From assembly GCF_026535915.1 (NCBI RefSeq), contig NZ_JAFNPF010000001.1:806001-870000 (forward strand): a DNA stretch of 64,000 nucleotides, read 5' to 3'. The notes under the pieces were generated by a model. It was not told the origin of the DNA. It did not search any database and was given only the letters and a program-made list of their open reading frames with translations. This DNA is from Snodgrassella sp945267035 (GTDB lineage Bacteria > Pseudomonadota > Gammaproteobacteria > Burkholderiales > Neisseriaceae). Shown piece by piece: positions 25,598-33,513 of this stretch. The position numbers were made by a program, and so were the translations under genes. How positions within the stretch are numbered: the first letter of the stretch is position 1; every line of letters starts with the position of its first letter.

Positions 25598-26674
25598 TTA
25601 TAACCAATGTCGCCGATAAAAATAAAGCAATAAACTCACAATAATGGTGACCATCAGAGCCAAAACGACATAATAGCTATAATGCCAATGCAGTTCCGGC
25701 ATATTATCAAAATTCATCCCATATATACCGGTAAGAACATTCAAAGGCATGACGATAATAGTAAAAACGGTCAACATGCGCATCTGTTCATTCAGATGAT
25801 TAGATTGATAAGATAAATGTATATCCATCATGCCCATAACGGTATCCCGAGCACTGTCTAAAGTTTCCATTAGCTGCTGCGCATGATCATAAACATCCAT
25901 TAAATAAACATGAATTTTTTTGCGAAATAGTTCAAATTCATTGTGCACAATGCGTCCAATGATATCTTTTATTGAGGTAAGGGTGCGATGCAGACTCATG
26001 GCATCATGTTTCAGTTGATGAATGGCAATAAGTAGATTTTTATTGTTATCACTAAATAAACGTTTATCCAATCCTTCTACCCGATTATTAAATTCTTCTA
26101 CGGTGACAAAATAGTCATCAATAATTCGATCTAATAAAGAGTAAGCGAGAAAATCAGTGCCTTTTTGAAAAATATCGGACTGATTGCGACTGATGTATTT
26201 ACGGATAACATGAAATAATCCGAGGGGTTGAAACTGAAACGTTATAATATAATTTTTGCCAAATATCAGATATACCTGATTGTATTGCAGTTTTTGCTTT
26301 TTATAGGTAAATACACGGGTAGCCAGAAATAAATAATGCCCATAATCTTCAATCTTTGGACGTTGTTTACGATTGAGCATGTCTTCCAACACCAATTCAT
26401 GCAGATTAAATCCCTGCAATAATTGATGTAATTGCTCGTTATCAGTAATACCAATCAAATGTATCCACGTTATACTATCTTCGGTTGGTGTGGGAATATT
26501 GCCGCTGTGAATATCTTGATCGGTATAGGTATGGTTTATAAGCTGATTAGCACGGATTTGAATGACATTGAGAGACTTAGTAGGCATATTGCTGATATTG
26601 CTGCGATGCACCAAACTGGGCAAGTTGTGAGTCTGAACAAGTTTGTCACTGGAAACATGCGCCTCTACCGTCAT
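25598..26674 (-). CDS. corA: Magnesium/cobalt transporter CorA
   Basis: A pentameric inner-membrane channel for Mg2+ and Co2+. The 358-residue protein has a large N-terminal cytosolic domain, a long stalk helix (about 190-300), and two C-terminal membrane helices (about 300-316 and 334-353) joined by the selectivity loop YGMNFDNMPEL (318-328), the GMN signature. The basic tail YFYRRHWL is typical. It starts 22 bases after the ppx stop on the same strand, so it may be the distal gene of a ppx–corA operon. Confidence 0.95.
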   Translation of the reverse strand: MTVEAHVSSDKLVQTHNLPSLVHRSNISNMPTKSLNVIQIRANQLINHTYTDQDIHSGNIPTPTEDSITWIHLIGITDNEQLHQLLQGFNLHELVLEDMLNRKQRPKIEDYGHYLFLATRVFTYKKQKLQYNQVYLIFGKNYIITFQFQPLGLFHVIRKYISRNQSDIFQKGTDFLAYSLLDRIIDDYFVTVEEFNNRVEGLDKRLFSDNNKNLLIAIHQLKHDAMSLHRTLTSIKDIIGRIVHNEFELFRKKIHVYLMDVYDHAQQLMETLDSARDTVMGMMDIHLSYQSNHLNEQMRMLTVFTIIVMPLNVLTGIYGMNFDNMPELHWHYSYYVVLALMVTIIVSLLLYFYRRHWL

Positions 26675-26696
26675 AAAAAAACCTTCGTAATTGGAT

Positions 26697-28196
26697 TCAA
26701 ATTACCTGCAATTCAAGATGTAATCCAATTTTCTTCCATAAAACAGATTCTTGCAATAAGGCACTGGCCGTCAACGGGTTATTAATTAGCCAGTTTTCTT
26801 CTAATGTAATCATTAATTGTTTACGTGTTTTTTGGTAGGTGATCTTACAGTGATGCAAGGGAATAGCCATATCCTGTCTGGCTCGACAGAATAAAGTGGC
26901 CAATCGTAGCGCCAGTATGGCAAGCCACAAAATCTCCTGATTGGTATATTCTGCAATTTTTCGTAAATCTCCGCGCTGTCCTAAGACTAATGTTGCCAAA
27001 ATATGCTGTTCCTTGCGAGAAAAGCCAGGCATATCTGCTTGTTCTAATATATAGGCTGCATGTTTATGATAACCAGTATGAGAAATGTCCAGTCCAATTT
27101 CATGCAGTTGTGCTGCCCAGCAAAGTAGTTGGTGCCATTGATCCAGATGGTTAACTTCCATCTCGGTGGTTAGCTGATCAAATATACTTTCAGCCAGAGT
27201 TTCGACGCGTTGAGCCTGCACTTTATCGGCGTGATAGCGGTTTTGAAAATCGATAATTGTTTGGATACGCAAGTCGTTGCCTAATTGACGACCGAGCATG
27301 TCGTAAAACACTCCGTCACGCAAAGCCGCATCGGTAACAGTCATTTCTTGAATATTGAGTTCTGCAAAGGCGGCCATCATGACCGCTAGTCCTCCTGGAA
27401 ACACGTCCATCCGATCATTTTTCAGACCCTCTAGCCGTGCTTTTTTAATACTTCCTGCTGAAATGATCCGATTAGCCATAATTTGCATCTGTTCCAGTGT
27501 GATGGCATCAAGCGCAGCATTATCAGCAGAAATAACATCGCGAATAGATCGAGCCGATCCAGAAGTGCCAATAGCACTTTTCCATCCAATACTTTTGAGT
27601 TCTTGGCTGATTCTCTGGATTTCTGCACGAGCAGCATTGATTGCTGCCTGAAAATTTTTATGGCTAATTTTGCCGCGTGGAAAAAACCGCATGCTATAAG
27701 AGACACAGCCTAGATTGAGGCTTTCGGTGATTTCTGGTTGGATGTCGTGCCCGATGACAAATTCGGTAGAGCCGCCACCAATATCGATGACCAGCATATT
27801 TTCTGATCTGGGGGGCAGTGTATGCACCACACCGGTGTAAATTAATCGGGCTTCTTCGCGCCCGGCAATGATATCAATGGGAAAGCCCAGTTTTTCTTCA
27901 GCTTGCGGTAGAAATTGATCAATATTTTTAGCAACCCGAAAAGTATTGGTGGCTACCGCTCTCACTTGCTGGGGAGAAAATCCTCGCAGTCTTTCTCCAA
28001 ATCTGGCTAAACAGTTTAAAGCTCGTTGCTGTGAGTCTTCATCCAGAATTTTGTGCTCGTCCAAACCCGCAGCCAAGCGAACCATCTCTTTAATGGAATC
28101 TACAACCTGCAATGAACCATTTTGAACATGGCATATTTGCAAGCGAAAACTATTAGATCCCAGATCTACCGAAGCAAGCATATCTTGAGCAGTCAT
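26697..28196 (-). CDS. ppx: Exopolyphosphatase (Ppx/GppA family)
   Basis: Releases phosphate from polyphosphate chains, or removes the 5' phosphate of pppGpp. The 499-residue protein has ASVDLGSNSFRLQ at the N-terminus, the central DIGGGSTEFVIG loop of the ASKHA fold, and a C-terminal HD-like domain (LCWAAQLHEIGLDISHTGYHKHA). Length and domains fit Ppx. The window also carries ppk2 at 52.4 kb and the ppGpp enzyme spoT at 33.5-36 kb, linking polyphosphate and the stringent response. It lies upstream of corA. Confidence 0.93.
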   Translation of the reverse strand: MTAQDMLASVDLGSNSFRLQICHVQNGSLQVVDSIKEMVRLAAGLDEHKILDEDSQQRALNCLARFGERLRGFSPQQVRAVATNTFRVAKNIDQFLPQAEEKLGFPIDIIAGREEARLIYTGVVHTLPPRSENMLVIDIGGGSTEFVIGHDIQPEITESLNLGCVSYSMRFFPRGKISHKNFQAAINAARAEIQRISQELKSIGWKSAIGTSGSARSIRDVISADNAALDAITLEQMQIMANRIISAGSIKKARLEGLKNDRMDVFPGGLAVMMAAFAELNIQEMTVTDAALRDGVFYDMLGRQLGNDLRIQTIIDFQNRYHADKVQAQRVETLAESIFDQLTTEMEVNHLDQWHQLLCWAAQLHEIGLDISHTGYHKHAAYILEQADMPGFSRKEQHILATLVLGQRGDLRKIAEYTNQEILWLAILALRLATLFCRARQDMAIPLHHCKITYQKTRKQLMITLEENWLINNPLTASALLQESVLWKKIGLHLELQVI

Positions 28197-28311
28197 AACT
28201 GAATAATTTAAAACCGAGGAATGCCAATCTTACCTTATCCTGCTCATTTCTACCAAGAAGAGCTGACTACACAAGTTAAGCTTCTCAATTTTAAGTTGAA
28301 AAAGGGGAGAA

Positions 28312-28346
28312 ATAAATAAAAACGCTAAGCAAGAATGCTTAGCGTT
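28312..28346 (-). terminator. Terminator downstream of tRNA-Ile2
   Basis: A 10-base stem AACGCTAAGC/GCTTAGCGTT (28321-28330 and 28337-28346) with a six-base loop. On the minus strand it is followed by TTTATTTATTT. It lies eight bases beyond the tRNA end. Confidence 0.85.
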
Positions 28347-28353
28347 TCAAAAT

Positions 28354-28429
<76 letters not shown>

Positions 28430-28476
28430 GTGAAGTGCGCTATTTTAACCATCTCTTGCCTTCATTGCAAGAATAT

Positions 28477-28511
28477 TAATAAAAAATCATCCGCATTGAG
28501 CGGATGATTTT
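28477..28511 (-). terminator. Terminator downstream of rpoD
   Basis: Stem AAAATCATCCGC/GCGGATGATTTT (28483-28494 and 28500-28511) with a five-base loop, followed on the minus strand by TTATTAATATT. It lies about 22 bases beyond the rpoD stop. Confidence 0.85.
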
Positions 28512-28532
28512 GCTTTTAAACTAAAAAAACCC

Positions 28533-30491
28533 TTACTGCTTATTTTCATCGCTATCCAGGAAGCTCTTCAAGCGATCAGAACGTGTAGGGTGGCGTAATT
28601 TACGTAATGCTTTAGCTTCAATTTGGCGTATACGTTCACGTGTGACATCAAATTGTTTGCCAACTTCCTCTAAGGTATGATCCGTGTTCATATCGATACC
28701 AAAACGCATACGCAATACTTTTGCTTCACGTGGCGTTAAGCTTTCCAGTACATCTTTGGTGACTTCGCGCAGGCTGGAATACATGGCTGCGTCAGCAGGC
28801 GCTACATTGTTAGCGTCTTCAATAAAATCGCCCAGATGGGAATCATCATCATCACCAATCGGCGTTTCCATTGAAATCGGTTCTTTGGCGATTTTCATGA
28901 TTTTGCGGATTTTATCTTCCGGCATTTCCATTAATTCAGCCAATTTAGCTGAATCAGCTTCTTCACCATTTTCTTGCAAGTATTGGCGTGAAATACGATT
29001 CATTTTGTTGATGGTTTCAATCATATGAACCGGAATACGAATGGTACGCGCCTGATCCGCAATAGAGCGGGTGATAGCCTGTCGGATCCACCAAGTAGCA
29101 TAGGTAGAAAATTTGTAGCCGCGACGGTATTCAAATTTATCTACTGCTTTCATCAGACCAATATTACCTTCCTGAATCAGGTCTAAGAATTGTAGTCCAC
29201 GGTTGGTGTATTTTTTGGCAATCGAAATCACCAAACGCAAGTTTGCCTGAATCATTTCCTGCTTGGCCGCTGCGGTTTCCTGCTCGCTTTTGACCATGTT
29301 TTTGTTGATCTGTTTCAGCTCATCCAGCGATATCTGCACCGCCTTTTCTAAATCAGCCAACTGCGTTTGCTTTTCAATAATGGCATATTGGAATCGACGC
29401 AAAGCTTCGTTCCACACGCGATTTAAATTAAGCTCTTCGTTGACCCATTCCAAATCGGTAAGACGACCGCTGAAACTATTGATAAAGTATTCCCGATCCA
29501 TATGAACACGATTTAACGCGATATCGCGAATTTCGCGTTCTAACACCCGGATCTGATTCACTCGGCTGCGCAGGCTATCACATAAACTTTCAATTTGACG
29601 TGTGGCGAAACGTACCTGCAATAGCTGCTCGGCAATTTCATTTTGCAATTTAAGATATTGGGCATCACTGCTGCCGTTAGCTTGTAAAGCAACCACCATT
29701 TCGTCATAGAGTTTCTGAATGTTGGCGAAATGTTCTAAGGTTTTCTGACGCAGTTCTTCCAGATTAGCCGAGGCTGCTAAAGCAGCATTTTCTTCATCAT
29801 CGTCGGCATCATCTTCATCCAGATCATCTTCACTATCGCTGGTGTCTACGCTTATTTCTTCGTCCGCTTTTCCTAATCCGAGACCCAGCTCATCCAGAAG
29901 TTCTTCATGCGGGTCGACGATGGCTTCAACGACTTCATCAACTTTGATTTCATCATTACGTACGGCATCGATCAGAGCCAAAATTTCGGCAACAGACCCT
30001 GGACAAGCAGAAATAGCCTGAATCATATTGCGTAAAGCGTTTTCAATTTTTTTCGCAATGATAATTTCGTCTTCGCGTGTTAACAGGTCTACCTGACCCA
30101 TTTCTCGCATATACATGCGCACTGGATCAGTTGTACGGCCAAATTCATTGTCCGCATTAGACAAAGCCGCCTCAGCTTCAGCCACCGCATCATCATCGGT
30201 CATGTTGGCGGTATTGTCGCCCATCAACAGACTTTCTGCATCTGGTGCTTCTTCAGTAACTTGGATACCCAGGCCTGAAATCATGGAAACGATGTTATCG
30301 ATCTGATCCGCATCTGACATTTCGTCGGGTAATGCATCGTTGATTTCAGCATAAGTAATGTAACCACGTTCTTTACCCTGAATAATCAGCTGGCGCAGGC
30401 GTGCACGTTGCTCTTCTACTGTAAGCGGACGAGTATCATCCTGCTCAGGATTGGTAGTCATCGTGGTTTTTTTTAAGGGTTGGTTTGCCAT
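28533..30491 (-). CDS. rpoD: RNA polymerase sigma factor RpoD (sigma-70)
   Basis: The primary sigma factor. The 652-residue protein has region 1.1 (VEEQRARLRQLIIQGKERG), an acidic spacer (about 218-240), region 1.2/2.1 (DPVRMYMREMGQVDLLTREDE), region 2 with GNIGLMKAVDKFEYRRGYKF and TYATWWIRQAITRSIADQ, region 3 and the region 4 helix-turn-helix DVTRERIRQIEAKALRKL. Length is that of neisserial sigma-70. It follows dnaG, as in the macromolecular synthesis operon. Confidence 0.97.
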   Translation of the reverse strand: MANQPLKKTTMTTNPEQDDTRPLTVEEQRARLRQLIIQGKERGYITYAEINDALPDEMSDADQIDNIVSMISGLGIQVTEEAPDAESLLMGDNTANMTDDDAVAEAEAALSNADNEFGRTTDPVRMYMREMGQVDLLTREDEIIIAKKIENALRNMIQAISACPGSVAEILALIDAVRNDEIKVDEVVEAIVDPHEELLDELGLGLGKADEEISVDTSDSEDDLDEDDADDDEENAALAASANLEELRQKTLEHFANIQKLYDEMVVALQANGSSDAQYLKLQNEIAEQLLQVRFATRQIESLCDSLRSRVNQIRVLEREIRDIALNRVHMDREYFINSFSGRLTDLEWVNEELNLNRVWNEALRRFQYAIIEKQTQLADLEKAVQISLDELKQINKNMVKSEQETAAAKQEMIQANLRLVISIAKKYTNRGLQFLDLIQEGNIGLMKAVDKFEYRRGYKFSTYATWWIRQAITRSIADQARTIRIPVHMIETINKMNRISRQYLQENGEEADSAKLAELMEMPEDKIRKIMKIAKEPISMETPIGDDDDSHLGDFIEDANNVAPADAAMYSSLREVTKDVLESLTPREAKVLRMRFGIDMNTDHTLEEVGKQFDVTRERIRQIEAKALRKLRHPTRSDRLKSFLDSDENKQ

Positions 30492-30547
30492 ATTACACTC
30501 GGTATATTGGTCACAGTCAGACTGTGGTAATCGGTTATGAAAGCTCT

Positions 30548-32338
30548 CTAAAGTTGGTTAGATAGCGGTTTGGATGGACTTAACAGCAGCAATAACAGTT
30601 GTTTTTCGTCGGCGCTTAAAAGACCATGTTGGAGTTTGCGCTTCAACGCATCAATCTGCTGTGATTTAAGACTATCCAATAATTTTTGCATGCCTTGTTT
30701 AAAGGTTTCACAGTCATCCTCATTTCCTGCTTGCATGCTTTCTGCACTATTCAGGTAATCATGAATAATTTGTTGGATAACTGGTTCAAACTCGGTATTT
30801 CGCATCAGTTCCAATACGGCTCCCACATTTAATGGGATCACCGAGGCTTGTATGCGTTCAGCCAGCGCGGCGAGGCATGCGTATTCGCCATGCAGGTCTA
30901 AGTAATCTGGTATATCTATATATACGGCCCATTGCGGATTTATCAATAGGGCACGTATTTGCTTTTGCGCTAAAGACATCACTGGTGGCTGCCTAAAGGT
31001 ATTTTGTGGCAGATGGTAGCTTTTGGCTTTAACTTTTTGCTGCTTAGGCTGCTCTTGTCCCAATAAATGAGCTAAATTATGCTCATCGATACCTACTTTC
31101 TGACTCAATTCCTGTCGCAATAGATAGGAAAGGGCAGGTGCCTTGATTTTACCTAGCAGCGGGCTGGCCGATTTTATCAGTTCAGCTTTTCCTTCCTGCG
31201 TAGATAAATCAATATGTTGAGTAAGTGTTTGCCACAAATAGACTGATAAGGGCAAACTTTGATGTATCAAGGCATCCTCAAATGCCTGGATACCATTTGT
31301 GCGAACAAAGCTATCAGGATCGTGCTCAGGCGGTAAGAATAAAAAATGTAAAATCTTGTCATCTTTTAATTGCGGTAGGGCATTTTCCAATGCCCGCCAT
31401 GCGGCTTTTCTTCCAGCTGCATCGCCATCAAAGCAAAAATAGATATGGTCACTTTGGCGCATTAGCAAGCGTAGATGTCCAGCGGTAGTAGCCGTACCCA
31501 GGGCGGCAACCGCATAGCCCAGCCCAAACTGAGCCAGAGCAACAACATCCATATAGCCTTCTACCACGAGTACACGTTGTGCTTCTCGGATGGCTGCTCG
31601 TGCCTCGTATAAACCGTAAAGATTATGGCCTTTATCAAATAATTCGGTTTCAGGGGAGTTAAGATATTTAGGTTCACCTTTATCTAATACCCGTCCACCA
31701 AATCCAATAACCTGACCTTTACCATCGCGGATGGGAAACATAATGCGGTCACGAAAACGATCGTAGTATTTTTCATCTTTGTTGATGATCATACCGGTTT
31801 TAACCAAAGCATTACTTGGATAGGGCTGAAACACTCTGGCTAATGTCTGCCAATCATCGGGAGCATAACCTAATCCATAATGAGAGATAACTTCACTACT
31901 CAATCCGCGTTGTTGCAAATAATTTTGGGCGCGAGAAGATAATTTTAATTGTTGCTGATAATAATCGGCTGCTGCGCTGGTGGTTGACTCAAGTGTCTGT
32001 TTTTGTTGTTTGTGGGCTTTGCGCGCTTCAGGGTTAACTTGACCAGCTTGTTTAGGCACAGTCATACCAATGCGATCGGCCAGAAACTGTACTGCATCCT
32101 GAAAGCCTAATCCTTGGTATTCCATGATAAAGCCTATGGCTGAGCCATGGGCGCCACAGCCAAAGCAATGGTAAAACTGTTTCGTGGGGCTGACTGTAAA
32201 GGAAGCCGATTTTTCTTTATGAAACGGACAGCATGCCATGTAGTTTGCCCCGCTTTTTTTCAGCGGAACAAACTCTTCAATTATATCGACTACATCGACT
32301 TTATTGAGTAAGTCATCGATAAATTCATTAGGAATCAT
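30548..32338 (-). CDS. dnaG: DNA primase
   Basis: Makes RNA primers for replication. The 596-residue protein has the zinc-ribbon ACCPFHKEKSASF and YHCFGCGAHG (about 35-64), the RNA polymerase and TOPRIM core with GFGGRVLDKGEPKYLNSPET and VVEGYMDVVALAQFG, and a C-terminal helicase-binding domain. The zinc ligands Cys-His-Cys-Cys are all present. rpoD begins 57 bases after its stop, so the two are probably co-transcribed. Confidence 0.96.
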   Translation of the reverse strand: MIPNEFIDDLLNKVDVVDIIEEFVPLKKSGANYMACCPFHKEKSASFTVSPTKQFYHCFGCGAHGSAIGFIMEYQGLGFQDAVQFLADRIGMTVPKQAGQVNPEARKAHKQQKQTLESTTSAAADYYQQQLKLSSRAQNYLQQRGLSSEVISHYGLGYAPDDWQTLARVFQPYPSNALVKTGMIINKDEKYYDRFRDRIMFPIRDGKGQVIGFGGRVLDKGEPKYLNSPETELFDKGHNLYGLYEARAAIREAQRVLVVEGYMDVVALAQFGLGYAVAALGTATTAGHLRLLMRQSDHIYFCFDGDAAGRKAAWRALENALPQLKDDKILHFLFLPPEHDPDSFVRTNGIQAFEDALIHQSLPLSVYLWQTLTQHIDLSTQEGKAELIKSASPLLGKIKAPALSYLLRQELSQKVGIDEHNLAHLLGQEQPKQQKVKAKSYHLPQNTFRQPPVMSLAQKQIRALLINPQWAVYIDIPDYLDLHGEYACLAALAERIQASVIPLNVGAVLELMRNTEFEPVIQQIIHDYLNSAESMQAGNEDDCETFKQGMQKLLDSLKSQQIDALKRKLQHGLLSADEKQLLLLLLSPSKPLSNQL

Positions 32339-32412
32339 GCTGAATCGGTCCAGTACAGCTAAGTTAAGTCAGTTAAAAATTGGGTTTCAAAAATGGTATA
32401 GCGAACAAAAAT

Positions 32413-32856
32413 TTAAGCTAACATGTCTCTAATTTGTTTGCTAACTTCACTCATATCGGCTTTACCGGCTAATTTATTTTTTAACAGACCCATTACTTTG
32501 CCCATATCACTTGCTTGGCTGGCGCCAGTAGCTGAAATGGCTGCAGTAATTTCTGCAGTAATTTCTTCAGCGCTGAGCATTTTAGGCAAATATTGTTGTA
32601 ATAGATCGATTTCAGCTTGTTCTTTTTCCGCTAAGTCCTGTCGTCCCCCATCGGTAAACATGCGCACGGATTCTTTGCGTTGCTTAACCATTTTGCTGAT
32701 GATTGCCGTCAGTCGAGTATCGTCTACGTCGATTCGTTCATCCACTTCGATTTGTTTAACTGCGGCCAAAGCCATCCGAATGGTGGATAAGGTGGCAGAG
32801 TCATGGTTACGAAGGGCGATTTTCATGTCATCTTGTAGTTTTTGCTTCAGGCTCAT
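32413..32856 (-). CDS. yqeY: GatB/YqeY-domain protein
   Basis: A 147-residue protein with the YqeY domain: MSLKQKLQDDMKIALRN at the start, LSTIRMALAAVKQIEVDER, and MGKVMGLLKNKLAGKADMSE at the end, shared with the C-terminal domain of GatB. The role is thought to concern tRNA-dependent amidation or translation, unproven. It sits between rpsU and dnaG as in many beta-proteobacteria. Of the adjacent ATGs at 32859 and 32856, the second has the better distance from AAGGA. Confidence 0.9.
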   Translation of the reverse strand: MSLKQKLQDDMKIALRNHDSATLSTIRMALAAVKQIEVDERIDVDDTRLTAIISKMVKQRKESVRMFTDGGRQDLAEKEQAEIDLLQQYLPKMLSAEEITAEITAAISATGASQASDMGKVMGLLKNKLAGKADMSEVSKQIRDMLA

Positions 32857-32960
32857 CATTATTCCTTGCAAGTAGAGTGAAATTTCAACTGAGACCCAGA
32901 CTGGATGAATGGTAATAATGGCAGGTTAGGTCTGCTTTGAAGAAACGATAATCAGTAAAA

Positions 32961-32990
32961 CGTAAAAACCGCAAGCACAAAGCCTGCGGT
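32961..32990 (-). terminator. Probable terminator downstream of rpsU
   Basis: A nine-base stem ACCGCAGGC/GCTTGCGGT with one wobble pair (arms 32968-32976 and 32982-32990) and a T-tract on the minus strand. It may partly attenuate transcription from rpsU into yqeY and dnaG. Confidence 0.65.
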
Positions 32991-33038
32991 ATTCGTTACC
33001 TGATAATTAATGCTTTTAAGTAAAAAGAAAGCAGTTAA

Positions 33039-33251
33039 TTAATAATATTTAGGTGGTAATTGCTGGCTACGCAGACGTTTTTGTAAACGTTTTACCGCTG
33101 CAGCTTTTTTGCGTTTACGCTCAGTAGTTGGTTTTTCGTATGCTTCACGAGCACGCAGTTCAGTCATTAAACCAGTTTTTTCTACAGAACGTTTGAAACG
33201 GCGCATTGCAACTTCAAATGGTTCATTTTCTTTTACACGAATAGAAGGCAT
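33039..33251 (-). CDS. rpsU: 30S ribosomal protein S21
   Basis: A small 70-residue basic protein of the ribosomal small subunit. It opens MPSIRVKENEPFEVAMRRFK and has RKKAAAVKRLQKRLRSQQ near the end, both characteristic of bS21. It heads the rpsU–yqeY–dnaG–rpoD block. An A-rich ribosome-binding region lies ahead of the ATG. Confidence 0.96.
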   Translation of the reverse strand: MPSIRVKENEPFEVAMRRFKRSVEKTGLMTELRAREAYEKPTTERKRKKAAAVKRLQKRLRSQQLPPKYY

Positions 33252-33513
33252 GTTTTTTCCAAATTAATTTCAATAATCAATACTAACGCATTGTTAGTCT
33301 AACAAATAATTAAATAGTGACCATACTGTGGTCTTGTGGTTTAAAGGCACCACCTAGCCAAGACAACATCACCTCCTAAGGTGCATTGAACATAGTATTT
33401 TAGATTGAATTTAATACTATGGTAGTTATGATATACAGAATTTTTTGATTATCGTTGATTATCTCTATTTTGTCAATAAAGTACTTGTGCGAAAGTGGCT
33501 TGTTGTAGCATGC